Origin: Ancylobacter vacuolatus | Lineage (GTDB): Bacteria; Pseudomonadota; Alphaproteobacteria; Rhizobiales; Xanthobacteraceae | Length of the DNA: 64,000 bases | Assembly: GCF_030813595.1 (NCBI RefSeq) | Contig: NZ_JAUSUH010000003.1 | Coordinates: 522,347 to 586,346 of the forward strand | Reading direction: 5' to 3' | Shown here: positions 45,414 to 54,236 of the stretch, one piece after another | How the letters are laid out: each line of letters begins with the position of its first letter | Numbering within the stretch: the first letter of the stretch is position 1 | Notes under the pieces: model-generated | Told to the model about the DNA's origin: nothing | Seen by the model: the letters and a program-made list of their open reading frames with translations, nothing else | Database searches by the model: none | Made by a program: the position numbers and the translations under genes

Positions 45414-46082
45414 TCATGCGTTGGTTTTTGGCAGGCCCGGCACGGGGTTGGCCGTGCCGTAAAGGGTGAGGAACTGGTCGGTGGCGCGGGCGGCGTCGGC
45501 CTCGATCTCGCCCGGCGTCAGGCGGAGCGTGTCGCCGAGCAGCAGCCGGATCTGCACGTCGCGGCCGACCAGGCCGATGAAGCTGCGAAAGGCGGTCTCG
45601 GTGTCGTCGAAGTCGATCAGCCCGGCGTCGCGGCCGGCATCGAGCACCGGCTTCAGCCGGGCGCCGATGGCGAAGCGGCCATTGGCCAGCATGATGGCGC
45701 CAAGGCCGCCACCCGGCGTGCCGCCGCCCGCCTGCGCGATGGCGAAGCGGTTGAGCGCGATCGAGGTCGGGCTGGAAATCACTCCGAGCCAGTTGGCGGC
45801 GAAGCGGATGAGGCTGTCGCGCAGGGCAAGAGCATCAAGCCGGGTGCGGTCATAATTGCCGGTGCGGACCTTCGAGGCCTGCCAGCGCACGGTCGCGGTC
45901 AGCAGCCCCTCGCGGTCGCCGAACCATTTGTACAGGCTTTCCTTGGAGCAGGAGGCGCGGCGCGCCACCGCATTCATGGTCAGCTCGCCGCCCTGCTCCA
46001 CCATCAGCGCGAGCACGGCGTCGAGGACCGCCTGCTGGCGCTCCGTCAGCGTCTCGTCCTGCGTGTCGGGAGGCAAGGTCAT
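45414..46082 (-). CDS. TetR-family transcriptional regulator
   Basis: A 222-residue TetR regulator: N-terminal HTH near residues 20-60 (AVLDAVLALMVEQGGELTMN then RRASCSKESLYKWFGDREGL), followed by an all-helical ligand domain. The start MTLPPDTQDETLTERQ at 46082 is chosen; no good ribosome site is visible. An 18-bp palindrome CCGTACCGTACGTTACGG lies 14 bases upstream and is a candidate autoregulatory operator. The next gene on the strand is ilvC. Confidence 0.9.
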   Translation of the reverse strand: MTLPPDTQDETLTERQQAVLDAVLALMVEQGGELTMNAVARRASCSKESLYKWFGDREGLLTATVRWQASKVRTGNYDRTRLDALALRDSLIRFAANWLGVISSPTSIALNRFAIAQAGGGTPGGGLGAIMLANGRFAIGARLKPVLDAGRDAGLIDFDDTETAFRSFIGLVGRDVQIRLLLGDTLRLTPGEIEADAARATDQFLTLYGTANPVPGLPKTNA

Positions 46083-46095
46083 GGGCGGAAAAGGT

Positions 46096-46113
46096 CCGTA
46101 CCGTACGTTACGG
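46096..46113. promoter_or_regulatory. Candidate TetR operator
   Basis: CCGTACCGTACGTTACGG is a palindrome with 16 of 18 matching positions and a CGTACG centre, located in the 84-base gap between the EamA transporter gene and tetR, 14 bases from the tetR start. Spacing and length fit a TetR-dimer site. Confidence 0.6.
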
Positions 46114-46166
46114 TTCCCTCTACAGCAGCGCCCGCCGCTCCGCAAGCGGTCCGCCGCGTCGCCCTG

Positions 46167-47111
46167 TCAGCGACGGCGAAGGGCGGCGAGGCGGGCGCGC
46201 CATGTCAGGGGCTGCGCCGAGGCCAGCGCGACGCCGGAGGCGGCCAGCGCCATGCCGGCCCAGGCAAGCGGCGGCATCGCCTCGCCGAGCAGGAAAAAGG
46301 CGATCAGCGCCGAACAGGGTGGCACCAGAAAGAACAGCGCCGAGACCTTCGCCACCTCGCCGGCACGGATCATGGCGAGATAGAGCGAGATGGCGATCAG
46401 CGAATTGCCGATCACCAGATAGCCCAGGGCAGCCACGAAGGGGACCGACCAGTCGACATGGCCGTCATCCAGCAACAGCGCCAGCGGCAGCGTGAACACG
46501 AAGCCGACGGCATATTGCACGCAGTTGGTGACCAGCGGGTGCTGGGCGATGCCGTGGCGCTTCTCGTAGAGCGAGGCGGAGGACATGGCGAGCAGCGCCC
46601 CGACCGCCAGCAGGATGACGCCGGGCGAGGTGACCTCGATGGCGGCGCGCGAGACGATCACCAGCCCCGCCCCGGCAAGGCCGAGCAGCAACCCGCCCCA
46701 GCGCAGCAGGCCGACCCGCTCGCCGGCGAAAACCGGCGCGGCGAGGCCGACCACGATGGGCTGCATCGAGACGATCAGCGCCAGCGCGCCCGCCGAGATG
46801 CCATAGCGGAAGGCGAAATAGCTGAGGTCGAAATAAAGCACCTGGATCAGGAAGCCGACGATGAACAGGTTCAGCCATTCCCGCCGGGTCTGCGGCAGGG
46901 ACGGCCGGAACCAGGCCAGCAGCGGCAGCAGCACCACCAGCACCAGCCCATAGCGCATCGCCAGCAGGGTGAAGGGGCCGGTCGAGAGGATGCCGATCTT
47001 GCCGACGGCAAAGCCGCCCGACCAGAGCAGGAGGAAGATGAACGGCGCCGCCATCAGCCACACGGGCTTGCCTGCCGCCGCCGCCGGCACCGCGCCTGCA
47101 CGATCGCTCAC
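46167..47111 (-). CDS. EamA-family (DMT) transporter
   Basis: A 314-residue drug/metabolite transporter with ten hydrophobic helices in two EamA repeats (PFIFLLLWSGGFAVGKIGIL near the N-terminus; VSALFFLVPPCSALIAFFLL in the second repeat). It starts with GTG at 47111 (SDRAGAVPAAAAGKPVWLMA), with GGGAAAC before it. Export of a metabolite is inferred; the nearby tetR makes regulated efflux possible. Confidence 0.88.
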   Translation of the reverse strand: MSDRAGAVPAAAAGKPVWLMAAPFIFLLLWSGGFAVGKIGILSTGPFTLLAMRYGLVLVVLLPLLAWFRPSLPQTRREWLNLFIVGFLIQVLYFDLSYFAFRYGISAGALALIVSMQPIVVGLAAPVFAGERVGLLRWGGLLLGLAGAGLVIVSRAAIEVTSPGVILLAVGALLAMSSASLYEKRHGIAQHPLVTNCVQYAVGFVFTLPLALLLDDGHVDWSVPFVAALGYLVIGNSLIAISLYLAMIRAGEVAKVSALFFLVPPCSALIAFFLLGEAMPPLAWAGMALAASGVALASAQPLTWRARLAALRRR

Positions 47112-47304
47112 GTTTCCCACGCCTCCGTCGCCTCGCGTGGCGGCGGTGCGAGGCACCGCGACGCACCCCGCGAAAGCGGTATCTTCACATGGCTTGACCG
47201 GACAGGCCAAGAGTTCGTGTGCAGCGCAGCACAGGCTTGGGGCTCGACTTTAGCCCGCGCGCCGTCCTATCCGGGACGGTCGACAGAAAACGGAGCCCCC
47301 CGCC

Positions 47305-47865
47305 ATGCCCCTGCCGAACATGAGCCTGCCCACCGCCGACGCGATCATCGCCTTCTGGCGCGAAGCCGGACCCGACCGCTGGTTCGCCAAGGACGACGCC
47401 TTCGACGCCGCCATCCGCGCCCGCTTCCTCGGCGCCTATGAGGCCGCCGCGGCCGGCACGCTGACGGGCTGGCAGGACACGGCCGAGGGCTGCTACGCGC
47501 TGATTCTGCTGCTCGACCAGTTCCCGCGTAATCTGTTTCGCGGCTCAAGCCGAGCCTTCGCCACCGATGCGCAGGCGCGCGCGGCGGCGGATGCCGCCAT
47601 TGCGCGCGGCTTTGATCACGCCTTCGAGCTGCCGGAGCGGCGCTTCTTCTATGTGCCGTTCATGCATTCGGAAGAGTTGGCCGACCAGCAGCGCTGTGTC
47701 GCGCTCTGCGAAGCGGCGGACGACGCGGAGGGCGTGCACCACGCAGTCATCCACCACGACATCATCCGCGATTTCGGCCGCTTCCCGCACCGCAATCCGG
47801 TGCTCGGCCGCGACACCTCGCCGGAAGAACACGCCTTCCTCACGTCAGGCGGTTTCGCCGGCTGA
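47305..47865 (+). CDS. DUF924 family protein
   Basis: A 186-residue protein of the DUF924 (tetratricopeptide-like helical) family. Conserved blocks: ADAIIAFWREAGPDRWFAKD, LLLDQFPRNLFRGSSRAFAT and FFYVPFMHSEELADQQRCVA. The family is found widely in Proteobacteria and eukaryotes but has no firm biochemical function. ATG 47305 is used. It is convergent with ilvN. Confidence 0.9.
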   Translation: MPLPNMSLPTADAIIAFWREAGPDRWFAKDDAFDAAIRARFLGAYEAAAAGTLTGWQDTAEGCYALILLLDQFPRNLFRGSSRAFATDAQARAAADAAIARGFDHAFELPERRFFYVPFMHSEELADQQRCVALCEAADDAEGVHHAVIHHDIIRDFGRFPHRNPVLGRDTSPEEHAFLTSGGFAG

Positions 47866-47901
47866 CGAAAGGCGCGGCGGGTGAGCCGCCGCGCCTCCCT
47901 T

Positions 47902-48417
47902 TCACATCCCTTCGGCGCCACGCCCAATGGCGGCGACGCCGGTACGCGAGACCTCGACCAGGCCGAGCGGCTCCAGCAGCGAGACGAACTGGTCGATCTT
48001 CTCCGGCTTGCCGGTGATCTCGAACACGAAGCTCTCCAGCGTGGTGTCGACCGTGCGGGCGCGGAAACTGTCGGCGATCAGCAGCGCTTCCTGGCGCAGT
48101 TCGCCCTTGCCGCGCACCTTGATCAGCGCCAGCTCGCGCTCCACCGATTTGCCGGCGACGGTGAGGTCGACCACCCGGTGCACCGGCACCAGCCGGTCGA
48201 GCTGGCTCTTGATCTGCTCGATGATCGGCGGCGCGCCCGTGGTGACGACGGTGATGCGCGAGAGGTGCGAGGCATGACTGACCTCGGAGACGGTCAGGCT
48301 GTCAATATTGTAGCCGCGCCCGGAAAACAGGCCGACGATGCGGGCGAGAACGCCCGGCTCATTGTCGACCAGCATGGACAGGGTGTGGCGCTCGGCAGGC
48401 TCGATGACGGGAGGCAT
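47902..48417 (-). CDS. ilvN: Acetolactate synthase small subunit
   Basis: The 171-residue regulatory subunit of acetohydroxyacid synthase. The ACT domain begins HTLSMLVDNEPGVLARIVGL then FSGRGYNIDSLTVS, followed by the second ALS-type domain. It binds valine for feedback control and stabilises the large subunit. ATG 48417 (MPPVIEPAERH). It follows ilvB with a 144-base gap that holds a palindromic repeat. Confidence 0.95.
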   Translation of the reverse strand: MPPVIEPAERHTLSMLVDNEPGVLARIVGLFSGRGYNIDSLTVSEVSHASHLSRITVVTTGAPPIIEQIKSQLDRLVPVHRVVDLTVAGKSVERELALIKVRGKGELRQEALLIADSFRARTVDTTLESFVFEITGKPEKIDQFVSLLEPLGLVEVSRTGVAAIGRGAEGM

Positions 48418-48449
48418 GGGGCACTCTGAAAAGGGGCTGGGAACGCCAG

Positions 48450-48554
48450 GCCCCCTCTCCCCGGCGGGGAGAGGGGTGGGGTGAGGGGTCACTGGCGCGT
48501 CCGCCCCCTCACCCGGCCGCTACGCGACCGACCTCTCCCCGGCGGGGAGAGGTG
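48450..48554. repeat. Intergenic CTCTCCCCGGCGGGGAGAGG repeat pair
   Basis: Two copies of the hairpin CTCTCCCCGGCGGGGAGAGG (near 48455-48475 and 48533-48552) flank CCCCTCACCCGGCCGCTACG-type sequence, a widespread alphaproteobacterial intergenic element. It lies in the gap between ilvB and ilvN and would be transcribed with them. Confidence 0.85.
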
Positions 48555-48561
48555 AAGCACC

Positions 48562-50322
48562 TCACACCAGCATCTTGCCTTCCTCGTCGATGGCCTCGTC
48601 CAGCGCCTCGGGATGATCGGGCATGATCATCTCGTTGTGCGGCTTGCCCGAGGGGATCATCGGCAGCACGTTCTCGGTCTTGTCGACGAGGCAGTCGAAC
48701 AGCACCGGGCGGTTGACGTTGATCATCTCGTGGATCGCCCCGTCGAGATCGGCCGGGTTGGCGCAGCGGATGCCGACGCCGCCATAGGCCTCGGCCAGCT
48801 TCACGAAGTCCGGCAGCGATTCCGAATAGGAATGCGAGTAGCGCCCGCCATGCAGCAGGTCCTGCCACTGGCGCACCATGCCCATATATTCGTTGTTGAG
48901 CACGAAGATCTTCACCGGCAGGTCGAACTGCAGCGCGGTCGACATCTCCTGCAGGCACATCTGGATCGAGGCTTCGCCGGCGATGTCGATGACGAGGCTG
49001 CCGGGGTGGGCCACCTGCACGCCGATCGCCGCCGGCAGGCCATAGCCCATGGTGCCGAGGCCGCCGGAGGTCATCCAGCGGTTCGGCTCCTCGAAGTGGA
49101 AGTGCTGCGCCGCCCACATCTGGTGCTGGCCGACCTCGGTGGTGATGTAGACATCCTTGTCCTTCACCTGGTCGTACAGCGCCTTGATCGCCTGCTGCGG
49201 CTTGATGATGCTGCTGGAAGGCTGGAACGCCAGCGACTTGCGGGCGCGCCACTTGTCGATCTGCCCCCACCAGCCGGCGAGCGCACGCCGGTCCGGCTCG
49301 GCCTTCATGCCGCGCCAGACGGTGAGGATATCCTCCAGCACATGCTTCACATCGCCGATGATCGGCAGGTCGACCTTGACGTTCTTGTTGATCGAGGACG
49401 GGTCGATATCGATGTGGATCTTCTTCGAGTCCGGCGAGAAGGCGTCGAGACGGCCGGTGATGCGGTCGTCGAAGCGCGCACCGATGCAGACCATGACGTC
49501 GCAATCATGCATCGCCATATTGGCTTCATAGGTGCCGTGCATGCCCAGCATGCCCAGCCACTGCTTGTCCGAGGCCGGGAAGGCGCCAAGCCCCATGAGC
49601 GTGGAGGTGACCGGATAGCCGGACAGGCGGGCGAACTCACGCAGCACGCGGCTGGCCTCGGGGCCGGAATTGATCACGCCGCCGCCAGTATAGAGGATCG
49701 GCCGCTTGGCCTTGGCCAGCATCTCGACGGCGGCCTTGATCTTCTCCGGATCGCCCTTCAGGCGCGGCTGATAGGTGCGGTGCTGGATGTTCTCCGGGCC
49801 GACATACATGCCCTTGGCGAACTGCACATCCTTCGGGATGTCGACGACGACAGGACCGGGACGGCCGTTCTGCGCGACATAGAACGCCTCATGCATGACG
49901 CGGGCGAGGTCGTTGATGTCGCGGACGAGGTAGTTGTGCTTGGTGCAGGGCCGGGTGATGCCGACCGTGTCACACTCCTGGAAGGCGTCCGAGCCGATGA
50001 GATGGGTCGGAACCTGGCCGGTGATGCAGACCAGCGGAATGGAATCGAGCAGCGCGTCGGTGAGGCCGGTGACGGCATTGGTGGCGCCGGGGCCTGATGT
50101 GACGAGCACCACGCCCACCTTGCCCGAGGAGCGGGCATAGCCCTCAGCCATGTGCACCGCGCCCTGCTCGTGGCGGACGAGAATGTGCTTCACCTGGTTC
50201 TGGTGGAACATGGCGTCATAGATCGGCAGCACCGCGCCGCCGGGATAGCCGAACATGTGCTCGACGCCCTGATCGATCAGGGCCTGCATCACCATTTCGG
50301 CGCCGGTCATCTCGCGCATCAT
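48562..50322 (-). CDS. ilvB: Acetolactate synthase large subunit
   Basis: The 586-residue ThDP-dependent catalytic subunit of acetohydroxyacid synthase, first common step of branched-chain amino acid synthesis. MTGAEMVMQALIDQGVEHMF carries the start; FGYPGGAVLPIYD and RHEQGAVHMAEGYARSSG hold the catalytic Glu; the ThDP motif is GEASIQMCLQEMSTALQFDL with NNEYMGMVRQWQ. ATG 50322 has AAGGA 9 bases upstream. The same frame is open far upstream, but that part has no coding features. Preceded by an attenuator-like leader. Confidence 0.97.
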   Translation of the reverse strand: MMREMTGAEMVMQALIDQGVEHMFGYPGGAVLPIYDAMFHQNQVKHILVRHEQGAVHMAEGYARSSGKVGVVLVTSGPGATNAVTGLTDALLDSIPLVCITGQVPTHLIGSDAFQECDTVGITRPCTKHNYLVRDINDLARVMHEAFYVAQNGRPGPVVVDIPKDVQFAKGMYVGPENIQHRTYQPRLKGDPEKIKAAVEMLAKAKRPILYTGGGVINSGPEASRVLREFARLSGYPVTSTLMGLGAFPASDKQWLGMLGMHGTYEANMAMHDCDVMVCIGARFDDRITGRLDAFSPDSKKIHIDIDPSSINKNVKVDLPIIGDVKHVLEDILTVWRGMKAEPDRRALAGWWGQIDKWRARKSLAFQPSSSIIKPQQAIKALYDQVKDKDVYITTEVGQHQMWAAQHFHFEEPNRWMTSGGLGTMGYGLPAAIGVQVAHPGSLVIDIAGEASIQMCLQEMSTALQFDLPVKIFVLNNEYMGMVRQWQDLLHGGRYSHSYSESLPDFVKLAEAYGGVGIRCANPADLDGAIHEMINVNRPVLFDCLVDKTENVLPMIPSGKPHNEMIMPDHPEALDEAIDEEGKMLV

Positions 50323-50388
50323 GGTCTTGTTCCTTTTTACGCTCGTCGTCTCTTGCGTCGTGTGCGGAAGGGGCGAAGGGAGGGCCAG

Positions 50389-50414
50389 AAAATCAAAAGG
50401 CCCCGTCAGGGGCC
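50389..50414 (-). terminator. Intrinsic terminator in the ilvB leader
   Basis: On the minus strand GGCCCC-TGAC-GGGGCC (50414-50399) forms a 6-bp GC hairpin followed by TTTTGATTTT (50398-50389), 67 bases before ilvB. Together with the leader peptide it makes an attenuator. Confidence 0.8.
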
Positions 50415-50447
50415 ATTTCCGCGCGTCACCGTTGAGCGGAGCAGCCG

Positions 50448-50504
50448 TTAGGCCAACTCCGCGGCGACGCGCCGTCCTACGATAAGGGTAATATTCTTGC
50501 GCAT
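50448..50504 (-). CDS. ilvB leader peptide (putative)
   Basis: An 18-codon open frame, MRKNITLIVGRRVAAELA, starting with ATG at 50504 and ending with TAA at 50448. AAGGAG is 10 bases upstream. Ile, Leu, Val and Ala codons are frequent (Ile-Thr-Leu-Ile-Val, later Val and Leu), as in leader peptides whose translation senses branched-chain aminoacyl-tRNA. An alternative stem GCGCGTC/GACGCGC and a GCGGAG/CTCCGC pair lie between it and the terminator. Assignment is by position, composition and the downstream terminator; no experimental proof. Confidence 0.7.
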   Translation of the reverse strand: MRKNITLIVGRRVAAELA

Positions 50505-50535
50505 TGCGGCGCCGCTCCTTCGTAAAGTTGCGCGA

Positions 50536-50564
50536 GCTGTACAGGGACCCCGCGCAGGCGTCAA
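50536..50564 (-). promoter_or_regulatory. Promoter of the ilvB operon
   Basis: On the minus strand TTGACG (50564-50559) and TACAGC (50541-50536) are 17 bases apart; transcription would start near 50528, about 24 bases before the leader peptide. The -35 overlaps a 21-bp inverted repeat TCAAGAC (50561-50567) / GTCTTGA (50575-50581), a possible operator. Confidence 0.6.
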
Positions 50565-50664
50565 GACGCTCGGTGTCTTGAGGCGAAGAATGTAAGACGA
50601 TAGCGCACTTTTCGTGGCGGATGAACGCCGCTATACCGCGTGCGGGAACAGGGAGTTGGCGTTC

Positions 50665-51480
50665 ATGACGCAGATGCGGCTCGTCGTCGTCGGGGCCTCG
50701 GGCCGCATGGGCCGGGTGCTGGTGCGCGCCATCAGCGAGGCGCCCGATCTCATGCTGGTCGGCGCCGTGGACCAGCCCGGCAGCGAATATCTCGGCCGCG
50801 ACGCGGGCGAGCTCGCCGGCCTGCCCCCGCTCGGCCTCAAGGTTTCTGACGACCCGTTGACCCTGTTCGCCGCCGCCGACGGGGTGATCGACTTCACCAT
50901 TCCCGCCGCCAGCGTTGCCTATGCCGCCTTCGCCGCGCAGGCGCGCATCGCGCATGTCATCGGCACGACAGGCTTTTCGCCGGCGGAGGAGGCACGCATC
51001 GCCGCCGCCGCCCGCCATGCCGCCATCGTGCGCTCGGGTAATATGAGCCTCGGCGTCAACCTGCTCTCCGCGCTGGTGCGGCGCGTGGCGCGCACGCTTG
51101 ATGAGGATTTCGACATCGAGATCGTCGAGATGCATCACAACCGCAAGATCGACGCCCCCTCGGGCACCGCGCTGCTGCTGGGCGAGGCCGCCGCGCAGGG
51201 GCGCGGGGTGAGCCTGGAGGAGAACGGCGTGTTCACCCGCCACGGCGTCACCGGCCCACGCCGGGCGGGCGATATCGGCTTCGCCACCCTGCGCGGCGGC
51301 ACGGTGGTGGGCGAACACAATGTGATCTTCGCCGGTGCCGGCGAGCGGATCGAACTGGCGCACCGGGCTGAGGATCGCGGCATCTTCGCCCGTGGGGCGC
51401 TGGCGGCCGCCCGCTGGGCACGCGGGCGCAAGCCCGGCCTCTATTCCATGACCGATGTCCTCGGCCTCACCGATTTCTGA
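50665..51480 (+). CDS. dapB: 4-hydroxy-tetrahydrodipicolinate reductase
   Basis: A 271-residue enzyme of lysine and meso-diaminopimelate synthesis using NAD(P)H. Rossmann motif [24 protein letters not shown]; the signature [20 protein letters not shown] contains the catalytic His and the Lys that binds substrate. The ATG at 50665 has GGGAG 9 bases upstream. Divergent from the ilvB leader; followed 19 bases later by gpmA. Confidence 0.96.
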   Translation: MTQMRLVVVGASGRMGRVLVRAISEAPDLMLVGAVDQPGSEYLGRDAGELAGLPPLGLKVSDDPLTLFAAADGVIDFTIPAASVAYAAFAAQARIAHVIGTTGFSPAEEARIAAAARHAAIVRSGNMSLGVNLLSALVRRVARTLDEDFDIEIVEMHHNRKIDAPSGTALLLGEAAAQGRGVSLEENGVFTRHGVTGPRRAGDIGFATLRGGTVVGEHNVIFAGAGERIELAHRAEDRGIFARGALAAARWARGRKPGLYSMTDVLGLTDF

Positions 51481-51499
51481 TCTCCCGGAGAACGACCCG

Positions 51500-52123
51500 A
51501 TGTCCGAACGCCTTCTCGTGCTCGTGCGCCACGGCCAGAGCGAGTGGAACCTCAAGAACCTGTTCACCGGCTGGCGCGACCCGGATCTCACCGCGCTAGG
51601 CGTCGAGGAAGCGAAGAAGGCCGGCGCGCGGCTGAAGGCGGAGGGCTACCAGTTCGACATCGCCTTCACTTCGCAGCTGTCGCGGGCGCAGAAGACTCTG
51701 GACCTCGCGCTCAACGAGCTTGGCCAGACCGACCTGCCTGTCGTGAAGGACCTCGCGCTGAACGAGCGCGACTATGGCGACCTCTCCGGCCTCAACAAGG
51801 ACGATGCCCGCGTCAAATGGGGCGAGGAGCAGGTGCATCTCTGGCGCCGTTCCTATGACGTGCCCCCGCCCGGCGGCGAGAGCCTGAAGGACACGGTGGC
51901 CCGCACCCTGCCCTATTACGTCACCGAGATCCTGCCGAAGGTGCTGCAGGGCAACCGGGTTCTGGTCGCCGCCCATGGCAATTCGCTGCGGGCGCTGATC
52001 ATGGTGCTGGAGAAGCACACGCCCGAGACCATCACCCATCGCGAACTCGCCACCGGCGCGCCTGTCATCTACCGGCTGAAGGCGGATTCGACAGTGGAGA
52101 GCGTCGTCGACCTCGCCGGTTGA
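51500..52123 (+). CDS. gpmA: 2,3-bisphosphoglycerate-dependent phosphoglycerate mutase
   Basis: A 207-residue cofactor-dependent mutase of glycolysis/gluconeogenesis. The phospho-His motif is [20 protein letters not shown] (His11), with [12 protein letters not shown] and [10 protein letters not shown] supplying the other catalytic residues. It is the short bacterial/alphaproteobacterial form (about 40 residues shorter than E. coli GpmA). CGGAG is 9 bases before ATG 51500. Close spacing to dapB indicates cotranscription. Confidence 0.95.
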   Translation: MSERLLVLVRHGQSEWNLKNLFTGWRDPDLTALGVEEAKKAGARLKAEGYQFDIAFTSQLSRAQKTLDLALNELGQTDLPVVKDLALNERDYGDLSGLNKDDARVKWGEEQVHLWRRSYDVPPPGGESLKDTVARTLPYYVTEILPKVLQGNRVLVAAHGNSLRALIMVLEKHTPETITHRELATGAPVIYRLKADSTVESVVDLAG

Positions 52124-52257
52124 GCCGGTCTTCCGGCCGGGCTTCCAAGCCCGGCCGCTTGCCCAGGACGGAAGCGGCCCCATATGAGACGCGTGAAGAC
52201 GGCTTCCCCCTCCCGGGAATCCATGCGGGACGGCCCGACATGAAGGGGAAAACCGTC

Positions 52258-52701
52258 ATGCGCGGGACCGCCGATCGCATTCGTCACGTCATCAGCTTCG
52301 AGATCATCGCCCTGTCGCTCATCACCCCGCTCGGGGCGTGGGTGTTCGGCGTACCGATGTTCGACATGGGCGCGATCGGTGCCGGCGCGGCGCTGATCGC
52401 CGCCAGCTGGAACTATGTGTTCAATCTCGGCTTCGACCATGCGCTGGCGCGCTGGCGCGGCTCGGTGCGCAAGACGCTGCCTCTGCGCGTGCTGCACGCC
52501 ATTCTGTTCGAGCTCGGCCTTGTTTTCGTGCTGGTGCCCTTCGTCGCCTGGTATCTCGGCGTCGGGCTGGTCGAGGCGTTCCTGATGGACCTCGCCCTGA
52601 CCGGTTTCTTCCTGGTCTACGCCTTCGTGTTCAACTGGGCCTATGACGCCCTGTTTCCGCTGCCCGAAGCCCGCCATCCGGCCATCGCCGGGCAGCGCTG
52701 A
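52258..52701 (+). CDS. PACE-family efflux transporter
   Basis: A 147-residue, four-helix protein made of two bacterial transmembrane pair (BTP/DUF2061-like) units, as in AceI, the proton-coupled chlorhexidine/diamine exporter. The four signature motifs are present: RIRHVISFE, WNYVFNLGFDH, RVLHAILFELG and YAFVFNWAYDALFP. AAGGGGA gives ATG 52258 a spacing of 9; ATG 52240 is less likely. Native substrates of this family include short-chain diamines, so a link with the polyamine region is imaginable but unproven. Confidence 0.88.
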   Translation: MRGTADRIRHVISFEIIALSLITPLGAWVFGVPMFDMGAIGAGAALIAASWNYVFNLGFDHALARWRGSVRKTLPLRVLHAILFELGLVFVLVPFVAWYLGVGLVEAFLMDLALTGFFLVYAFVFNWAYDALFPLPEARHPAIAGQR

Positions 52702-52717
52702 GAGCCCGCGCGGGCGC

Positions 52718-53611
52718 TCAGCTCCCGCCCCACTCCTTGCACAGCTGCCCCGCCTCCCAGCCGAGAATGGCGCGCTTGCGGGTGAGGCCCCAGTGATAGC
52801 CGGTGAGATCGCCATTCTTGCCGAGCACGCGATGGCACGGCACCACGAAGGACATCGGGTTCTTGCCCACCGCCGCACCGATGGCGCGCGCAGCCTTCGG
52901 CTTCTCCACGCATTGCGCGATGCTGGAATAGGTGGTGGCCTTGCCGAGCGGGATCCGCATCAGCGTCTCCCACACCTTCACCTCGAAATCGGTGCCGATG
53001 AAGACGATGCGCAGCGGATCGTCCGGGCTCCAGGCGCCGCGGTCGAAGATGCGCGCCGCATAGGGGGCGGTGGCCACCGGGTCCTCGATATAGATGGCAT
53101 TGGGCCAGCGCCGGCGCATATCGGCCAGCGCGGCGTCCTCCTCGCCCTCATCGGCGAAGGCGAGGCCGCACAGGCCGCGCGGCGTCACCATGGCGAGCGC
53201 GCTGCCGAAGGGCGAGGCGTGGAAGCCGTAGCGCACGACGAGCCCGGCGCCGCCGGTCTTCCATTCGCCGGGCGACATGGATTCATGCACCACGAACAGA
53301 TCGTGCAGCCGCCCCGGCCCGGAAAGGCCGAGCTCATAGGCGGCATCCAGCACATTGTCGGATTCGGTCAGCACCCGCCGTGCGGCGTCGATCGTCACCG
53401 CCTGTAGAAAATCCTTCGGGGTGAGGCCGCACCAGCGGCGGAACAGTTCGGTCAGCGCGCGGGGATGCACACCGGAGGCGCGGGCGATCTCCTCCACCTC
53501 CGGCTGGTCGCGGAAGCGCAGATTCACATATTCCACCGCCCGGCGCACGATCTCATAGTCGGCAGCGGCGATTTCCAGCGGGTGGGCGGCGTCGAGATTG
53601 GGCGCGAGCAC
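52718..53611 (-). CDS. ada: Ada-like methylated-DNA-protein-cysteine methyltransferase with AraC domain
   Basis: A 297-residue protein that combines an AraC-type HTH (about 20-110: VEEIARASGVHPRALTELFR and DAAYELGLSGPGRLHDLFVV) with an Ogt/MGMT O6-alkylguanine transferase domain. The acceptor Cys is in SFVVPCHRVLGKNG and the DNA-binding helix in KAARAIGAAVGKNP. The N-terminal zinc/Cys phosphotriester-sensing domain of E. coli Ada is missing. GTG 53611 has GAGGAG 8 bases upstream. It repairs alkylated guanine and may regulate genes. Confidence 0.88.
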   Translation of the reverse strand: MLAPNLDAAHPLEIAAADYEIVRRAVEYVNLRFRDQPEVEEIARASGVHPRALTELFRRWCGLTPKDFLQAVTIDAARRVLTESDNVLDAAYELGLSGPGRLHDLFVVHESMSPGEWKTGGAGLVVRYGFHASPFGSALAMVTPRGLCGLAFADEGEEDAALADMRRRWPNAIYIEDPVATAPYAARIFDRGAWSPDDPLRIVFIGTDFEVKVWETLMRIPLGKATTYSSIAQCVEKPKAARAIGAAVGKNPMSFVVPCHRVLGKNGDLTGYHWGLTRKRAILGWEAGQLCKEWGGS

Positions 53612-53683
53612 GGGCGTTCTCCTCAAGCTGGCTGCATCCGACCACGCCCGGCAGCCCCGGGCCACCCGATTTCGACGGAACCG

Positions 53684-54214
53684 TCAGACCACGGATCGCA
53701 CCACGCCGCGCTTGGCCTCGGCCAGCGCGCGCGACAGGTTTTCCGCCAGTTCCTCGCGCTGCGCCGTGTGCAGGAAGCTGCCGATCACATAGGGACGGCC
53801 GCGCATCTCCAGCGCCAGCCGCTGCACGCCGAAATCCTCGATCTCGTCGCGGGTGAGCCGGGTCCAGAGCGGGTTCAGCTCCTCGCGATACTCGGTCCCA
53901 TCCGCCGCGACATGGCGCAGCCGGATGACGCTCGGCGTCACGGTGATTTCCTCGCAGGCACGGGCCGCGCGGTAATTGAGCCGGAAGCCCCACCAGATGG
54001 CGAGCACATCAAGCCCGAACACGCCGAACACCGGCCACGCCCCCATCATCAGGAAGGCGAGGCCGCACACAAAACTAATGCCGGCGACAATGCACATCAC
54101 CACCAGAAAGCCGCGCGGCCCGAGCGAGCGATGCGGCTGGTAGCGGGCCGAAAACAGTTCCGGCTCGGCGGGGGCGAAGGCATCTTCCGGGGGGAGAGTA
54201 CTGGCCGCGCTCAT
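53684..54214 (-). CDS. DUF2244 membrane protein
   Basis: A 176-residue protein of the alphaproteobacterial DUF2244 family. Two closely spaced hydrophobic helices (FLVVMCIVAGISFVCGLAFL and MMGAWPVFGVFGLDVLAIWW) are followed by a soluble domain with SVIRLRHV, ELNPLWTRL and GSFLHTAQREELAENLSRAL. Function unknown. Its ATG (54214) overlaps the start region of the divergent nth gene. Confidence 0.88.
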   Translation of the reverse strand: MSAASTLPPEDAFAPAEPELFSARYQPHRSLGPRGFLVVMCIVAGISFVCGLAFLMMGAWPVFGVFGLDVLAIWWGFRLNYRAARACEEITVTPSVIRLRHVAADGTEYREELNPLWTRLTRDEIEDFGVQRLALEMRGRPYVIGSFLHTAQREELAENLSRALAEAKRGVVRSVV

Positions 54215-54236
54215 GGGCCGGCAGTATAGGTCGAAA

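Noticed and set aside
48450..48554. CTCTCCCC hairpin pair considered as CRISPR repeats or insertion ends
   Set aside because: Only two copies, each a hairpin known as a widespread intergenic element; no transposase or spacer logic.
50323..51591. Extension of the ilvB frame far upstream of its ATG
   Set aside because: The frame stays open by GC bias; it runs over the leader, promoter and antisense to dapB, and homologues start at the ATG used here.
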